Source: CALNYX01 sp942490925
Lineage (GTDB): Bacteria; Chlamydiota; Chlamydiia; Chlamydiales; JAAKFR01
Direction of reading: 5' to 3'
DNA length: 7,788 nucleotides
NCBI GenBank assembly: GCA_942490925.1
Contig: CALNYX010000005.1
Span: 1-7,788, forward strand
Shown here: positions 1 through 6,545 of the stretch, piece after piece
How positions within the stretch are numbered: position 1 is the first letter of the stretch
Layout of the letters: every line of letters starts with the position of its first letter
Program-made: the position numbers and the translations under genes
The notes under the pieces: generated by a model
Seen by the model: the letters and a program-made list of their open reading frames with translations, nothing else
Told to the model about the DNA's origin: nothing
Database searches by the model: none

Positions 1-2148
1 ATTACAGCAAAAGAGTTTACGGTTTTAGATCAAACACCTTGGGATTTAGCTAGAGAAGTTCTCTATACCTCGCCAAGCCAACAAGGAATTAAAAACGCTA
101 ACGATGAGCCTCCATTTTGCATAGACATGGATCTCTTTAAAGGATCGGCATTCTATGCAAATGTCAGGCAAAAGCAAAGATTCACTCTTGCAATTATTGG
201 CGTAAACAGCCCGTCGCTTCTTTATTATACAGACGCGATGGTTGGAATAAATACCGGAAGCCCAATAGTTGATAGCATCGCAGACACGTCAACGCTAGTT
301 CAGGGAATGAGAGCGGTTGGTGCCGATATCCCAGCCGGATCCAAGATCCTATCGATTGACTCAGCAACTCAAGTGACTCTTGACCAAAACTGCACAGCGA
401 CTGGTAACACTAGCGTTGAATTTCAAGATTCAATCACCATTGGATCAAATGACTTTTTTGGTGGCAGCTCTGAGATTGTGGCTGATAATCAATTTTTGAT
501 AGAAAGTGCCGGAACTCCCGCGGAAAATATCGGAGATACCGCTCTATCTCTTGTGAGCGTTATTAATCAGTCAACAACAAATACCGAGGTCTATGCTTAC
601 TATGTCTCTGGAGATGACCTGCCAGGGCAAATCCTTCTTGAAGAGAGAACGATTGGCGGCGCTGCATTTAGAATCTTCTCGACCAGAGGAGACTCTTTTA
701 ATCCTACGCTTACAAATAAGATATTGATCGACACTTATTCTATGGCAAATCCAACCGTGGTCACAACAGAGTCAGCTCATGGTCTTACGACTGGTGACAT
801 AGTTACCTTTGTTGGCACTGGTGAGATCACTGGAACACAAACTGTAACAGTAGCCTCTACAACCACATTTACTGTTCCGGTTGACGTTTTGGTGGCTGGA
901 TCTGGTGGCTATTGTTACCTGACATCAGAGGGCCAAATCTCTGATAATGATGCTAAACAAAATAGAGTGTTCATTTCAAAGCCAGACCAAGTGGAAGCGG
1001 TTCCAGCCTTTAGCTTTTTTGATATTGGCTCTGCCAATTTTGGGATCAATCGGGTTGTTGCGCTAAGAGATGGCATTTTCTTCTTTAAAAATGATGGGAT
1101 TTACAGGCTCTCTGGTGAGAGTTTTGACTCGTTCAATGTCGCTTTGATTGACAACACGATAATTCTAAATGTTCCAGAAAGTGCCGTGCCTTTTAATAAC
1201 CAAGTTTTTTGTTTTACCACTCAAGGCGTTTGCGCGGTTTCAGATTCAGGCGCCCAATTGATTTCCGTTCCCATTGAGCAAGATTTGCTACGACTCTCAA
1301 GTCCAAGCGATTTTCCAAATTTTGCATCAGCATCCTTTGCCGTGGCTTATGAATCATCAAGGCAATACTTGTTTTTCACAGTCACCGAAGAGGATGATGA
1401 GGTCGCAACTCAAGCTTTTGTCTATAACTCGCTCACCGATACCTGGACCAGATGGATCATGAACCGCACTTGCGGAGTTATCAGCACATTATCAAACAAG
1501 CTATTTATGGCAGAGGCCGACACTGGCCAAGTTGTTCAAGAGCGGAAATCCTACACTAATGATGACTTTGCAGACATGGAATATGAAATAGATATTGTTT
1601 CCATTTTGTCAGCTACTGAGATCACAGTTACAAGTGCCACCAATATTGAAGTCGGAATGACTTTGGTGCAATCAGGCGATAGCTACATAATCGAAGAGGT
1701 CGATGGGACCACGATTACCCTAAATTCTACTGGCGGACTGATGGCCGGCGCCGCCACAGTTTATCAACCAATTTTGAATGAAATCCAATGGGCGCCAATT
1801 GATATTGAAAACCCAGGTCTTTTAAAGCAGTTTACAGAAATCTCTCTATTTTTTAGAAATGCAGCTTTTAGAGAAATCGACGTCGGATTCGTGTCGAATA
1901 TTTCCTTCAATAAAGAAACCGTTCCAGTCAGAAACCTAGCCCTTATAGGTTGGGGGCAGTTTGCATGGGGCTCAGTTCCTTGGGGAGGATCTCTTGGTGG
2001 TCAATCTGTGATTAGGACCTTTGTTTCAAGGAACAAGCAACGCGCATCTTGGCTGATTTTATCTTTGTCCACCGAGGAAGCTTTTACTAGCTTTTCGCTT
2101 CAAGGCGTTTCTCTAATGTACAATGTAATGTCATCGAGGATTAAGTGA
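1..2148 (+). CDS. Podovirus-type tail nozzle/stabilisation protein, 5' partial
   Basis: Likely structural protein of the tail channel next to the portal (T7 gp12 / P22 gp10 type); the assignment is from remembered sequence patterns, not a search. The frame is open from base 1, so the ATG at 127 is internal: the 42 codons before it carry family-like text (LYTSPSQQG, NDEPPFC) running into FYANVRQKQRF. The window holds 715 residues (numbered here from base 1). The core, about residues 323-500, has SKPDQVEAVP, a region around RVVALRDGIFFFKNDGIYRLSG and DTWTRW, which look like propeller blades. The C-terminus has a tandem WGQFAWGSVPWGG followed by a beta-rich tail. Three short beta modules seem to be inserted: residues 80-144, 248-302 and 530-590. 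No signal peptide or membrane segment is visible. The stop overlaps the GTG start of the next gene. The phage tail role is fairly secure; the exact family is less so. Confidence 0.72.
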   Translation: MTAKEFTVLDQTPWDLAREVLYTSPSQQGIKNANDEPPFCIDMDLFKGSAFYANVRQKQRFTLAIIGVNSPSLLYYTDAMVGINTGSPIVDSIADTSTLVQGMRAVGADIPAGSKILSIDSATQVTLDQNCTATGNTSVEFQDSITIGSNDFFGGSSEIVADNQFLIESAGTPAENIGDTALSLVSVINQSTTNTEVYAYYVSGDDLPGQILLEERTIGGAAFRIFSTRGDSFNPTLTNKILIDTYSMANPTVVTTESAHGLTTGDIVTFVGTGEITGTQTVTVASTTTFTVPVDVLVAGSGGYCYLTSEGQISDNDAKQNRVFISKPDQVEAVPAFSFFDIGSANFGINRVVALRDGIFFFKNDGIYRLSGESFDSFNVALIDNTIILNVPESAVPFNNQVFCFTTQGVCAVSDSGAQLISVPIEQDLLRLSSPSDFPNFASASFAVAYESSRQYLFFTVTEEDDEVATQAFVYNSLTDTWTRWIMNRTCGVISTLSNKLFMAEADTGQVVQERKSYTNDDFADMEYEIDIVSILSATEITVTSATNIEVGMTLVQSGDSYIIEEVDGTTITLNSTGGLMAGAATVYQPILNEIQWAPIDIENPGLLKQFTEISLFFRNAAFREIDVGFVSNISFNKETVPVRNLALIGWGQFAWGSVPWGGSLGGQSVIRTFVSRNKQRASWLILSLSTEEAFTSFSLQGVSLMYNVMSSRIK
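238..432 (+). other. Inserted beta module 1 in the tail protein (GxDIPAGSKI type)
   Basis: About 65 residues with the pattern of a small all-beta repeat often found in phage and surface proteins: G-P-I-V, then LVQGMRAVGADIPAG, then a strand with SKILSIDSATQVTLDQ and TATG near the end. The flanks (LLYYTDAM before, SITIGSNDFF after) look like parts of the host fold, so it reads as an insertion. The match is by pattern memory only. Confidence 0.5.
742..906 (+). other. Inserted beta module 2 in the tail protein (HGLTTGD type)
   Basis: About 55 residues with AHGLTTGDIVTFVGTGEI followed by TVASTTTFTV. This is the signature of a small beta module (the type annotated in databases as E1 FCCH-like) that recurs in phage tail and baseplate proteins. 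It sits between the LTNKILIDTYSM strand and YCYLTSEGQ, which resume the surrounding fold. The role is probably structural decoration; binding is possible but not shown. Confidence 0.55.
1588..1770 (+). other. Inserted beta module 3 in the tail protein
   Basis: About 60 residues beginning IDIVSILSATEITVTS, with NIEVGMTLVQSGDSY and DGTTITLNSTGGL. The layout (entry strand, GMxLVQ turn, TTITL strand) echoes module 1, whose corresponding turn is VQGMRAVGAD. It follows the metal-free, acidic stretch NDDFADMEYE and precedes EIQWAPIDIENPG, where the host fold resumes. Assignment is by pattern only. Confidence 0.4.
2136..2140 (+). promoter_or_regulatory. Ribosome binding site for the GTG-started small gene
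   Basis: GAGGA lies four bases before the GTG at 2145, inside the last codons of the upstream tail gene. With the GTGA overlap this supports GTG as the start and suggests translation coupled to the tail gene. The next in-frame ATG (the M of NSFMETTY) lies about 30 codons later, within what looks like conserved sequence. Confidence 0.6.
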
Positions 2149-2543
2149 AGATATCGACTTTTACTCGCATTTTACGAGAAGATCTCAAGGGTGCTCCAGA
2201 CTGGGTTACAAAACTCATTGGTCCAATCAACTCATTCATGGAAACCACCTACCTCGCTCTAAACAAGAATATTGATGAGCAAAACACACTCTCACAAATC
2301 AGAGAGATCACCTATGTGACAAGTAGCGCCTACCCGACTCAAGAGGTTGTGGAGTTTCCGTCACTTCTGAAAATAAAACCAACTGGTCTACAACTTTTGC
2401 AAATTTATGATGTTGAAACTTATGAGCCACCAGCCGGAGCGGTTTCAATTCCTTGGGTTGATGATAATGGAACTATCAGAATTTTCAGCATCCCAGGTCT
2501 TGTTGCTTCAAAAACGTACCTGCTTAGGGTTAGACTTACTTAG
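2145..2543 (+). CDS. Small phage protein following the tail nozzle gene, unknown function
   Basis: A 132-residue protein started by GTG, overlapping the tail gene stop by four bases. Residues about 17-50 are helical, with GPINSFMETTYLALNKNIDEQNT. The pattern N-x-F-x(4)-Y-x-A-L-N-K-N is one I recall from small proteins next to podovirus tail genes. The second half is beta-like: a run of short strands around SLLKIKPTGLQLLQIYDVE, a PPAGAVSIPWVDDNG loop and a final strand SKTYLLRVRLT. There are no Cys, membrane segment or catalytic motif. Its position and size parallel T7 gene 13 (directly after gene 12), but I see no sequence basis for calling it a homologue. It may be a minor tail or assembly protein; function unknown. 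Confidence 0.8.
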   Translation: MKISTFTRILREDLKGAPDWVTKLIGPINSFMETTYLALNKNIDEQNTLSQIREITYVTSSAYPTQEVVEFPSLLKIKPTGLQLLQIYDVETYEPPAGAVSIPWVDDNGTIRIFSIPGLVASKTYLLRVRLT

Positions 2544-2548
2544 ATATT

Positions 2549-2552
2549 GAGG
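2549..2552 (+). promoter_or_regulatory. Ribosome binding site, GAGG, in the longest gap of the window
   Basis: GAGG is six bases before the ATG at 2559, within TTGAGGTTTTAAATG (2547-2561). An in-frame TAA lies directly before the ATG, so the start cannot be moved upstream. The same leader, one T shorter, precedes the next gene. Confidence 0.7.
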
Positions 2553-2558
2553 TTTTAA

Positions 2559-4205
2559 ATGGCATTTTACAATGATCCTGAAGAAGAAGAGCAACTAGGC
2601 ACTCAGGCGCCTCAAGGTGCAGCGACTCCGCAAGCCACGAGCGCTCAATCCTCCGTTGTTAGCGGTGGCGGTTTATCTAGCGCTCCCTCTCCTGGCGGTA
2701 AAGCTCCGGACAGAGGATCAACAAACTTTGTCGGCATTGATAAATACCTCAACGCAAACAAGAACCAAGCTGTGGGCCTTGGCGATAAGGTAGCAGGAGC
2801 CGTAGGAGGCGCAGTACAGGGCGCGGCTGGCGAGGTCTCTACACTTGGGTCAAGATTCAATGAAATGGCAAACCAGGGCGCTATTGGCGACATAGACAAG
2901 GCCAAGGATGATGCTTCAAGGGTTGTAGGCCAAGCATCCGCACTGGGCGCTGGTCAAAAGATCGAGCAACCGGACGCTGATAGGTTCAAACAAATTCGAG
3001 ATGCTGTTTATAAGGGCCCAGCCGATCTTGCAAGCTCAGGGCTTTACCAGCCAGCACAACAAAAGGTGCAAAAGGCGACCGAGTACGCTGGGCTTGCAAA
3101 AGACCAACAAGGCCAAGAAAACTTGCTTGGGAAAATCAATACTGGACCAAATTACACCACTGGAGAGAGAAAGCTAGATTCATATTTGTTGCAAGATCCT
3201 CGCAATATGGAAAAACTAAAAAGCTCGTATGCTGGAGTTGATGATCTTCAAGGGCAACTAGATTCTGCATCCAATGAGGCCCAGCAATATGCATCAGGGC
3301 TAAAATCGAAAACAGATGAAGCCTCTCAATTTGCCAAAGGTCAAGTCGGATCAAAAAAGAGTGAGCTTGCAACTAGCATCGAGCAAGAGCTTGCAAAAAT
3401 ACTCAATCAATCGACCGAGCAAAATAATGCCATTACTCAAGACATCACAGATTACAACTTGGATGAGGCAACACTCCAAGCCCTAGGATTGAGCGAAGGA
3501 TTCAACACTTACGGCGCAAACCTACAGGATTTCTTTAAGCAAGCTGATATCAACTCAATGACAAAGGATAAGTTTGCAAATGCCGATCAATACGCAAAGA
3601 TGTTGGCGCTACAAGATCTCGCCGGAACTCCTGACGAGTTTCTTTCAGAGAAAGACCTAGCAAATGCTGGAACCGCAAGCCAAGGCATTAGCTTTGACCG
3701 AGAAGGATTTGAAAAATCTGTAGCTGATGAGCGGTCTAGAGTTGGTTTTGATTCTGGGAAAAATACAGCAAGCGGATCTACAATCTTTGGGAATAGTTTA
3801 TCTGGTGATATGTTTACAGAAACAGCGGCGCAAAATGCAGGATTTGATAAGTATGGGCCTGGCAGTAAAACAGAGATGCTTTCTAAATATAAGCTGCCAA
3901 ATAATTTTAATACATTTCAATCTGTAGAGGATGCAGAGGTAGCTTTAAACCGGATCAAAACTCTACAGGCAAATCCTCCGGAAGTTAGGCCAGAATTGCC
4001 CCCTCAGCCAGACCCTACAAAAGATCTGACCGGATGGATGCAATGGAATAATAAAAAGGGCGACATATATAAGGCGCAGGCCGACTATGATTTGGCAAGA
4101 AACCCAGAGGATTTTAAAAAGGTTTCTACTTATTTAAATGATATTGTTTCTGAGGGCTACAATAGAGCTTTTGGTCGAGACACTAGAATTAAAAAGAATG
4201 TTTGA
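2559..4205 (+). CDS. Large Gly/Ala/Gln-rich helical virion protein, candidate internal or ejection protein
   Basis: A 548-residue protein with no enzyme motif. Residues 1-60 are low-complexity and probably disordered (acidic start DPEEEEQ, then Gln/Ala/Ser/Pro-rich). Residues 73-92 (LGDKVAGAVGGAVQGAAGEV) have small residues in zipper-like spacing, which could pack helices or touch a membrane. Residues 100-300 are mostly helical with many Gln, Lys and Asp, and the part around 250-300 could be a coiled coil. Two short stretches feel family-specific from memory: NYTTGERKLDSYLLQ (198-212) and NADQYAKMLALQDLAG (341-356), both seen in uncharacterised phage structural proteins. The C-terminal third is lower in GC. 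The ATG has a GAGG six bases upstream. Its place after the nozzle gene and before two other helical proteins suggests an internal virion or ejection role; this is inference. A tail-length or scaffold role is an alternative. Confidence 0.85.
   Translation: MAFYNDPEEEEQLGTQAPQGAATPQATSAQSSVVSGGGLSSAPSPGGKAPDRGSTNFVGIDKYLNANKNQAVGLGDKVAGAVGGAVQGAAGEVSTLGSRFNEMANQGAIGDIDKAKDDASRVVGQASALGAGQKIEQPDADRFKQIRDAVYKGPADLASSGLYQPAQQKVQKATEYAGLAKDQQGQENLLGKINTGPNYTTGERKLDSYLLQDPRNMEKLKSSYAGVDDLQGQLDSASNEAQQYASGLKSKTDEASQFAKGQVGSKKSELATSIEQELAKILNQSTEQNNAITQDITDYNLDEATLQALGLSEGFNTYGANLQDFFKQADINSMTKDKFANADQYAKMLALQDLAGTPDEFLSEKDLANAGTASQGISFDREGFEKSVADERSRVGFDSGKNTASGSTIFGNSLSGDMFTETAAQNAGFDKYGPGSKTEMLSKYKLPNNFNTFQSVEDAEVALNRIKTLQANPPEVRPELPPQPDPTKDLTGWMQWNNKKGDIYKAQADYDLARNPEDFKKVSTYLNDIVSEGYNRAFGRDTRIKKNV
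2775..2834 (+). other. Gly/Ala zipper-like segment near the N-terminus of the 548-residue protein
   Basis: Encodes residues 73-92, in which Gly and Ala alternate with Val and Leu (LGDKVAGAVGGAVQGAAGEV). Glycine-zipper segments of this sort occur in membrane-active and tightly packed helices. It is too polar and short for a confident membrane helix. The segment is seen in the sequence; the function is inferred. Confidence 0.4.
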
Positions 4206-4207
4206 GG
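4204..4207 (+). promoter_or_regulatory. Ribosome binding site overlapping the upstream stop codon
   Basis: The TGA stop of the 548-residue gene (4203-4205) runs into GAGG, five bases before the ATG at 4213. Ribosomes terminating on the first gene would sit on the start site of the next, which fits coupled translation. The leader TTGAGGTTTAAATG matches that of the previous gene except for one T. Confidence 0.7.
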
Positions 4208-4212
4208 TTTAA

Positions 4213-5355
4213 ATGCAATCAGGTAAGACGCCAGAGGTAAGAGATTATTTTAAGGACATGGAGACCCCAAACACCGAGGGTATGCGTCTCCAGCTAGAGC
4301 AGTATGTTCAGCAGGGAATTTTGACCCCTGAAGATGCTGAAACTATCATGCTGGAGAAATCCAACATGGAAGGGATCACTCTAGACCCTAGAATGAAGCA
4401 AGCGCAAATGGATGCGCTCTCTCAACTTCAAGAGATCGGCTCCGAAGGTGGCCTTACGCCAATGGACAAGGCAAAGCTTGCAAGGATTGCATCTGAAGAG
4501 CAAACACAAAGCAGGGGCGCTAGAGAGGCGATTCTACAAAATGCAAGGGAGCGGGGAATTGGTGGATCTGGCATTGAGCTCATGTCTCAAATGCAAAATC
4601 AACAAGATTCTGCCACCAGGCAATCACAAAGAGATTTGGACGTTGCAGGCATGGCTCAACAAAGAGCGCTTGATGCGATTATGCAAGCCGGTCAACTCGG
4701 TGGCCAAATGGGTCAACAAGAGTTTGGTCAACAGGCTCAAGTTGCAGGCGCTCAGGATGCAATTTCAAGATTCAATGCTCAAAATCAACAAAATGTTATA
4801 AATCAAAACGTGCAAAACAGAAATGCGGCACAAGCTGCTAATTTGACTGCAAACCAAAACATTGCAAACCAAAATACAGGTCAAAACAACCAGCAACAAC
4901 AATACAACAAACAACTTGAGCAACAAAAATTTGATAATGATCTTAAAAAACGACAAGCTCAGGCTGGGATTGCCGTATCAAATGCTAAAAACCAGGGAGA
5001 AGATTCTCGAGCTGGAGCTGGAGCCACAAATCAGACCATAGGAACCGGAGTAACCGCAATTGGAATGATGATGAGTGATGAGAGAGAGAAAAAGAACATC
5101 AGAGAGGTTGATCCATCTGAATTTTTAGATAAAATCACTGGCTATAGTTTCGAGTATAAAGACAAGGGCCACGGCGACGGCAAGAAAATGGGCGTAATGG
5201 CTCAAGACTTAGAAAAAACCGAGGCCGGACGCAAGATGGTTGTTGATGGGCCAGACGGCAAAATGGTTGACTACTCTCAAGCGGGTCCTGAAATTTTAGC
5301 TTCGCTTGCAAATATGAATAAGAGACTAAGGAACATCGAGGGAGGTGGACGTTGA
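4213..5355 (+). CDS. Helical Gln/Asn-rich virion protein with C-terminal S74 intramolecular chaperone domain
   Basis: A 380-residue protein in two parts. Residues 1-270 are helical and Gln-rich: GILTPEDAETI (35-45) and GGLTPMDKAKL (79-89) echo each other, RERGIGGSGIELMSQMQNQQ (112-131) forms a Gly-rich turn between helices, and 188-245 are almost pure Asn/Gln. Residues 288-380 match the Peptidase_S74 / intramolecular chaperone pattern: SDEREKKNI, then LDKITGYSFEYKD, MGVMAQDLE, MVDYSQAGPEILASLA and a short coiled-coil end. In this family the Ser of SDxRxK and the Lys five residues on (here S288 and K293) form the self-cleavage dyad that frees the chaperone after the trimer folds. Cleavage would release 93 residues. 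S74 domains usually cap beta-helical spikes or fibres, but nothing upstream here looks like a beta helix. The stop overlaps the TTG start of the next gene. S74 domain: high confidence; role of the rest: unknown. Confidence 0.88.
   Translation: MQSGKTPEVRDYFKDMETPNTEGMRLQLEQYVQQGILTPEDAETIMLEKSNMEGITLDPRMKQAQMDALSQLQEIGSEGGLTPMDKAKLARIASEEQTQSRGAREAILQNARERGIGGSGIELMSQMQNQQDSATRQSQRDLDVAGMAQQRALDAIMQAGQLGGQMGQQEFGQQAQVAGAQDAISRFNAQNQQNVINQNVQNRNAAQAANLTANQNIANQNTGQNNQQQQYNKQLEQQKFDNDLKKRQAQAGIAVSNAKNQGEDSRAGAGATNQTIGTGVTAIGMMMSDEREKKNIREVDPSEFLDKITGYSFEYKDKGHGDGKKMGVMAQDLEKTEAGRKMVVDGPDGKMVDYSQAGPEILASLANMNKRLRNIEGGGR
4774..4947 (+). repeat. Asn/Gln low-complexity tract with short degenerate repeats
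   Basis: Encodes residues 188-245 with repeated units such as NAQNQQN, NQNVQNRN, NQNIANQN and NNQQQQ. At DNA level it is an imperfect run of CAA, CAG, AAC and AAT codons. Such tracts can expand by slippage and often form flexible linkers or self-associating segments. The complementary strand reads as a false membrane protein because CAA/AAC becomes TTG/GTT. Confidence 0.75.
5074..5352 (+). other. Peptidase_S74 / intramolecular chaperone auto-processing domain
   Basis: Encodes residues 288-380. The block begins SDEREKKNI, the usual family start with Ser and Lys five apart, and has the expected central strand (GYSFEYKD), the MGVMAQDLE core, and the VDYSQAGPEILASLANMN helix that trimerises in known members. 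Length (93 residues) is normal to slightly short. All expected segments are present, so it looks intact. Confidence 0.85.
5338..5348 (+). promoter_or_regulatory. Strong ribosome binding site deciding a TTG start
   Basis: GAGGGAGGTGG is the strongest Shine-Dalgarno sequence in the window; its GGAGGT core ends five bases before the TTG at 5352. It lies in the last codons of the S74 gene, where it also encodes the end sequence EGGGR. It supports the TTG over the first in-frame ATG, 42 codons later at 5478. Confidence 0.72.
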
Positions 5356-6545
5356 AAATAAATCCAATCACTGGCGAAGAGGAAGAGGACTTTCAATATA
5401 CTCCTGTTGGTAGCAACAATATTTCTTTGTCTGAATTAGAAAGAAGCATACCTCCACAAGGGCAATCTCCGAATGCAATGGATCAAGGCGCGCCTCCTCC
5501 AGAGGAACCTTTTGATATCAACTCCTATATTGCAAAAAAATACAATATTGAGGGATACACTCCAAAGGACCGACAAAAGCTTGCTGATGAATCAAAGAGC
5601 CCGACATTTGGAACCAGGGCTCAAGCGGCACTTGCTGCAATTGGCGCTGGATTTATGGGACAAAATGCACAAGCGGCTGGGCAATCGGTTCTTAGTCAAG
5701 ACGAGAGAGAGCGGCAAGGTAAATTAAAACAGTTTGATGAGACCAGAGACCAAAAGCTCAGTGACTTCAAACTTGGCCAAACTGCCAAATCTGAGGAGGG
5801 CTTTGACGAGATTGAATCTGAAGCTTCAAAAACATACCAAACACTAGCTAGTAGATTGGCGCCAGGAATGGATTTTTCTGGAAAGTCTGCGCGACAAATA
5901 TTAAACCAACTTCCAAGTCTCGAAAAGCTTGCAAGATTTGAAGCTGAAAAATCAAGGGCAGACAACGACACATCTTATAAACAACAGATGCTTGATGCAA
6001 CTCGGGCTAAAAACGCAATGGAATTTAGACAGACGCCAGGTCAAAAAAAGGTCGATACAGACTATGCCTCTCACTATAACGAATTTTCAGGAGGTGGAGC
6101 GGCTAATGCAAAAACCACCATTGACCAACTCAAAGAATTTAAGAAGCAATTAGAAAAAGAAAGTGAGTCTGGGTTTTTCCAATCAGGAGGAGGTCGAACA
6201 ACCTCCATACTCCCTGATGCTCTTCGGACAGACCAATCTTTGATTTGGAAAACAGAAATTCCAGGAAAAGCAAATAAAGTCTTAAAGAAATTATTTGGTG
6301 GGGCTTTGTCTGATGAAGAAAGAAAAGCAGAATCTTCAACATATTATGACGATAAGCTTAGCCCTAAACTGAATGCCCAAAAATTGCAGGGTAAAATTGA
6401 CGAGCTAGAGCGCGGATATAAAGACGAATCGCGGAAAGCAAAATATTATGAAAAATATGGGACACTAAAGGGTTTTGAAGCTGAGGGTAATAAAAACAAA
6501 ACACCAGATGATGAAAACGAAGATAAACCAGGCTGGGCGAAGTAA
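5352..6545 (+). CDS. Charged helical phage protein, candidate internal or ejection protein
   Basis: A 397-residue protein started by TTG behind a strong ribosome binding site, overlapping the S74 gene stop by four bases (TTGA). Residues 1-55 are acidic and Pro-rich (EEEEDF, GAPPPEEP), likely disordered. Residues 85-105 hold a small-residue helix (RAQAALAAIGAGFMGQ) followed by a charged coil-like stretch (SQDERERQGKLKQFDETRDQ). Residues 160-195 have LASRLAPGMDFSG, then LNQLPSLEKLARF. Residues 225-372 are the most family-like: DYASHYNEFSGGGAAN, an LKEFKKQLE helix, LFGGALSDEERKAE, then KLSPKLNAQKLQGKIDELE and a YYEKYGTLKGFE end. I recall this layout from uncharacterised structural proteins of environmental phages, but have not checked it. 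No enzyme motif, signal peptide or clear membrane segment. Gene order suggests an internal or ejected virion protein. It shares its reading frame with the next gene, separated by one TAA. Confidence 0.85.
   Translation: MKINPITGEEEEDFQYTPVGSNNISLSELERSIPPQGQSPNAMDQGAPPPEEPFDINSYIAKKYNIEGYTPKDRQKLADESKSPTFGTRAQAALAAIGAGFMGQNAQAAGQSVLSQDERERQGKLKQFDETRDQKLSDFKLGQTAKSEEGFDEIESEASKTYQTLASRLAPGMDFSGKSARQILNQLPSLEKLARFEAEKSRADNDTSYKQQMLDATRAKNAMEFRQTPGQKKVDTDYASHYNEFSGGGAANAKTTIDQLKEFKKQLEKESESGFFQSGGGRTTSILPDALRTDQSLIWKTEIPGKANKVLKKLFGGALSDEERKAESSTYYDDKLSPKLNAQKLQGKIDELERGYKDESRKAKYYEKYGTLKGFEAEGNKNKTPDDENEDKPGWAK

Noticed and set aside
127..129. ATG as the start of the first gene
   Set aside because: The frame is open from base 1 to this point and the 42 preceding codons encode sequence of the same tail-protein type. 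The ATG has no convincing ribosome binding site, so the gene is a 5' partial.
2645..2905. An 86-residue - strand frame
   Set aside because: It is the antisense of the Gly/Ala-rich start of the 548-residue gene; the high GC there removes stop codons and leaves a long empty frame.
4412..4801. A 129-residue + strand frame inside the S74 gene
   Set aside because: It is wholly contained in another frame of a well-supported gene, with no ribosome binding site or recognisable protein content.
4765..4956. A 63-residue - strand frame that looks like a membrane protein (possible holin)
   Set aside because: It is the exact antisense of the Asn/Gln tract. CAA and AAC codons read backwards give Leu and Val codons, which creates a false hydrophobic run.
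5534..5540. A7 run as a possible programmed slip or sequencing error
   Set aside because: The gene reads through normally in frame with consistent protein character on both sides, and the -1 frame stops within a few codons.
6044..6050. In-frame A-AAA-AAG heptamer of the kind used for -1 frameshifting, also at 3353-3359 and 7061-7067
   Set aside because: The heptamer appears wherever a codon ending in A is followed by Lys-Lys coded AAA-AAG, which is common in these Lys-rich genes. The -1 frame after 6050 reaches a stop in about ten codons, and I see no well-spaced stimulatory site or stable hairpin.
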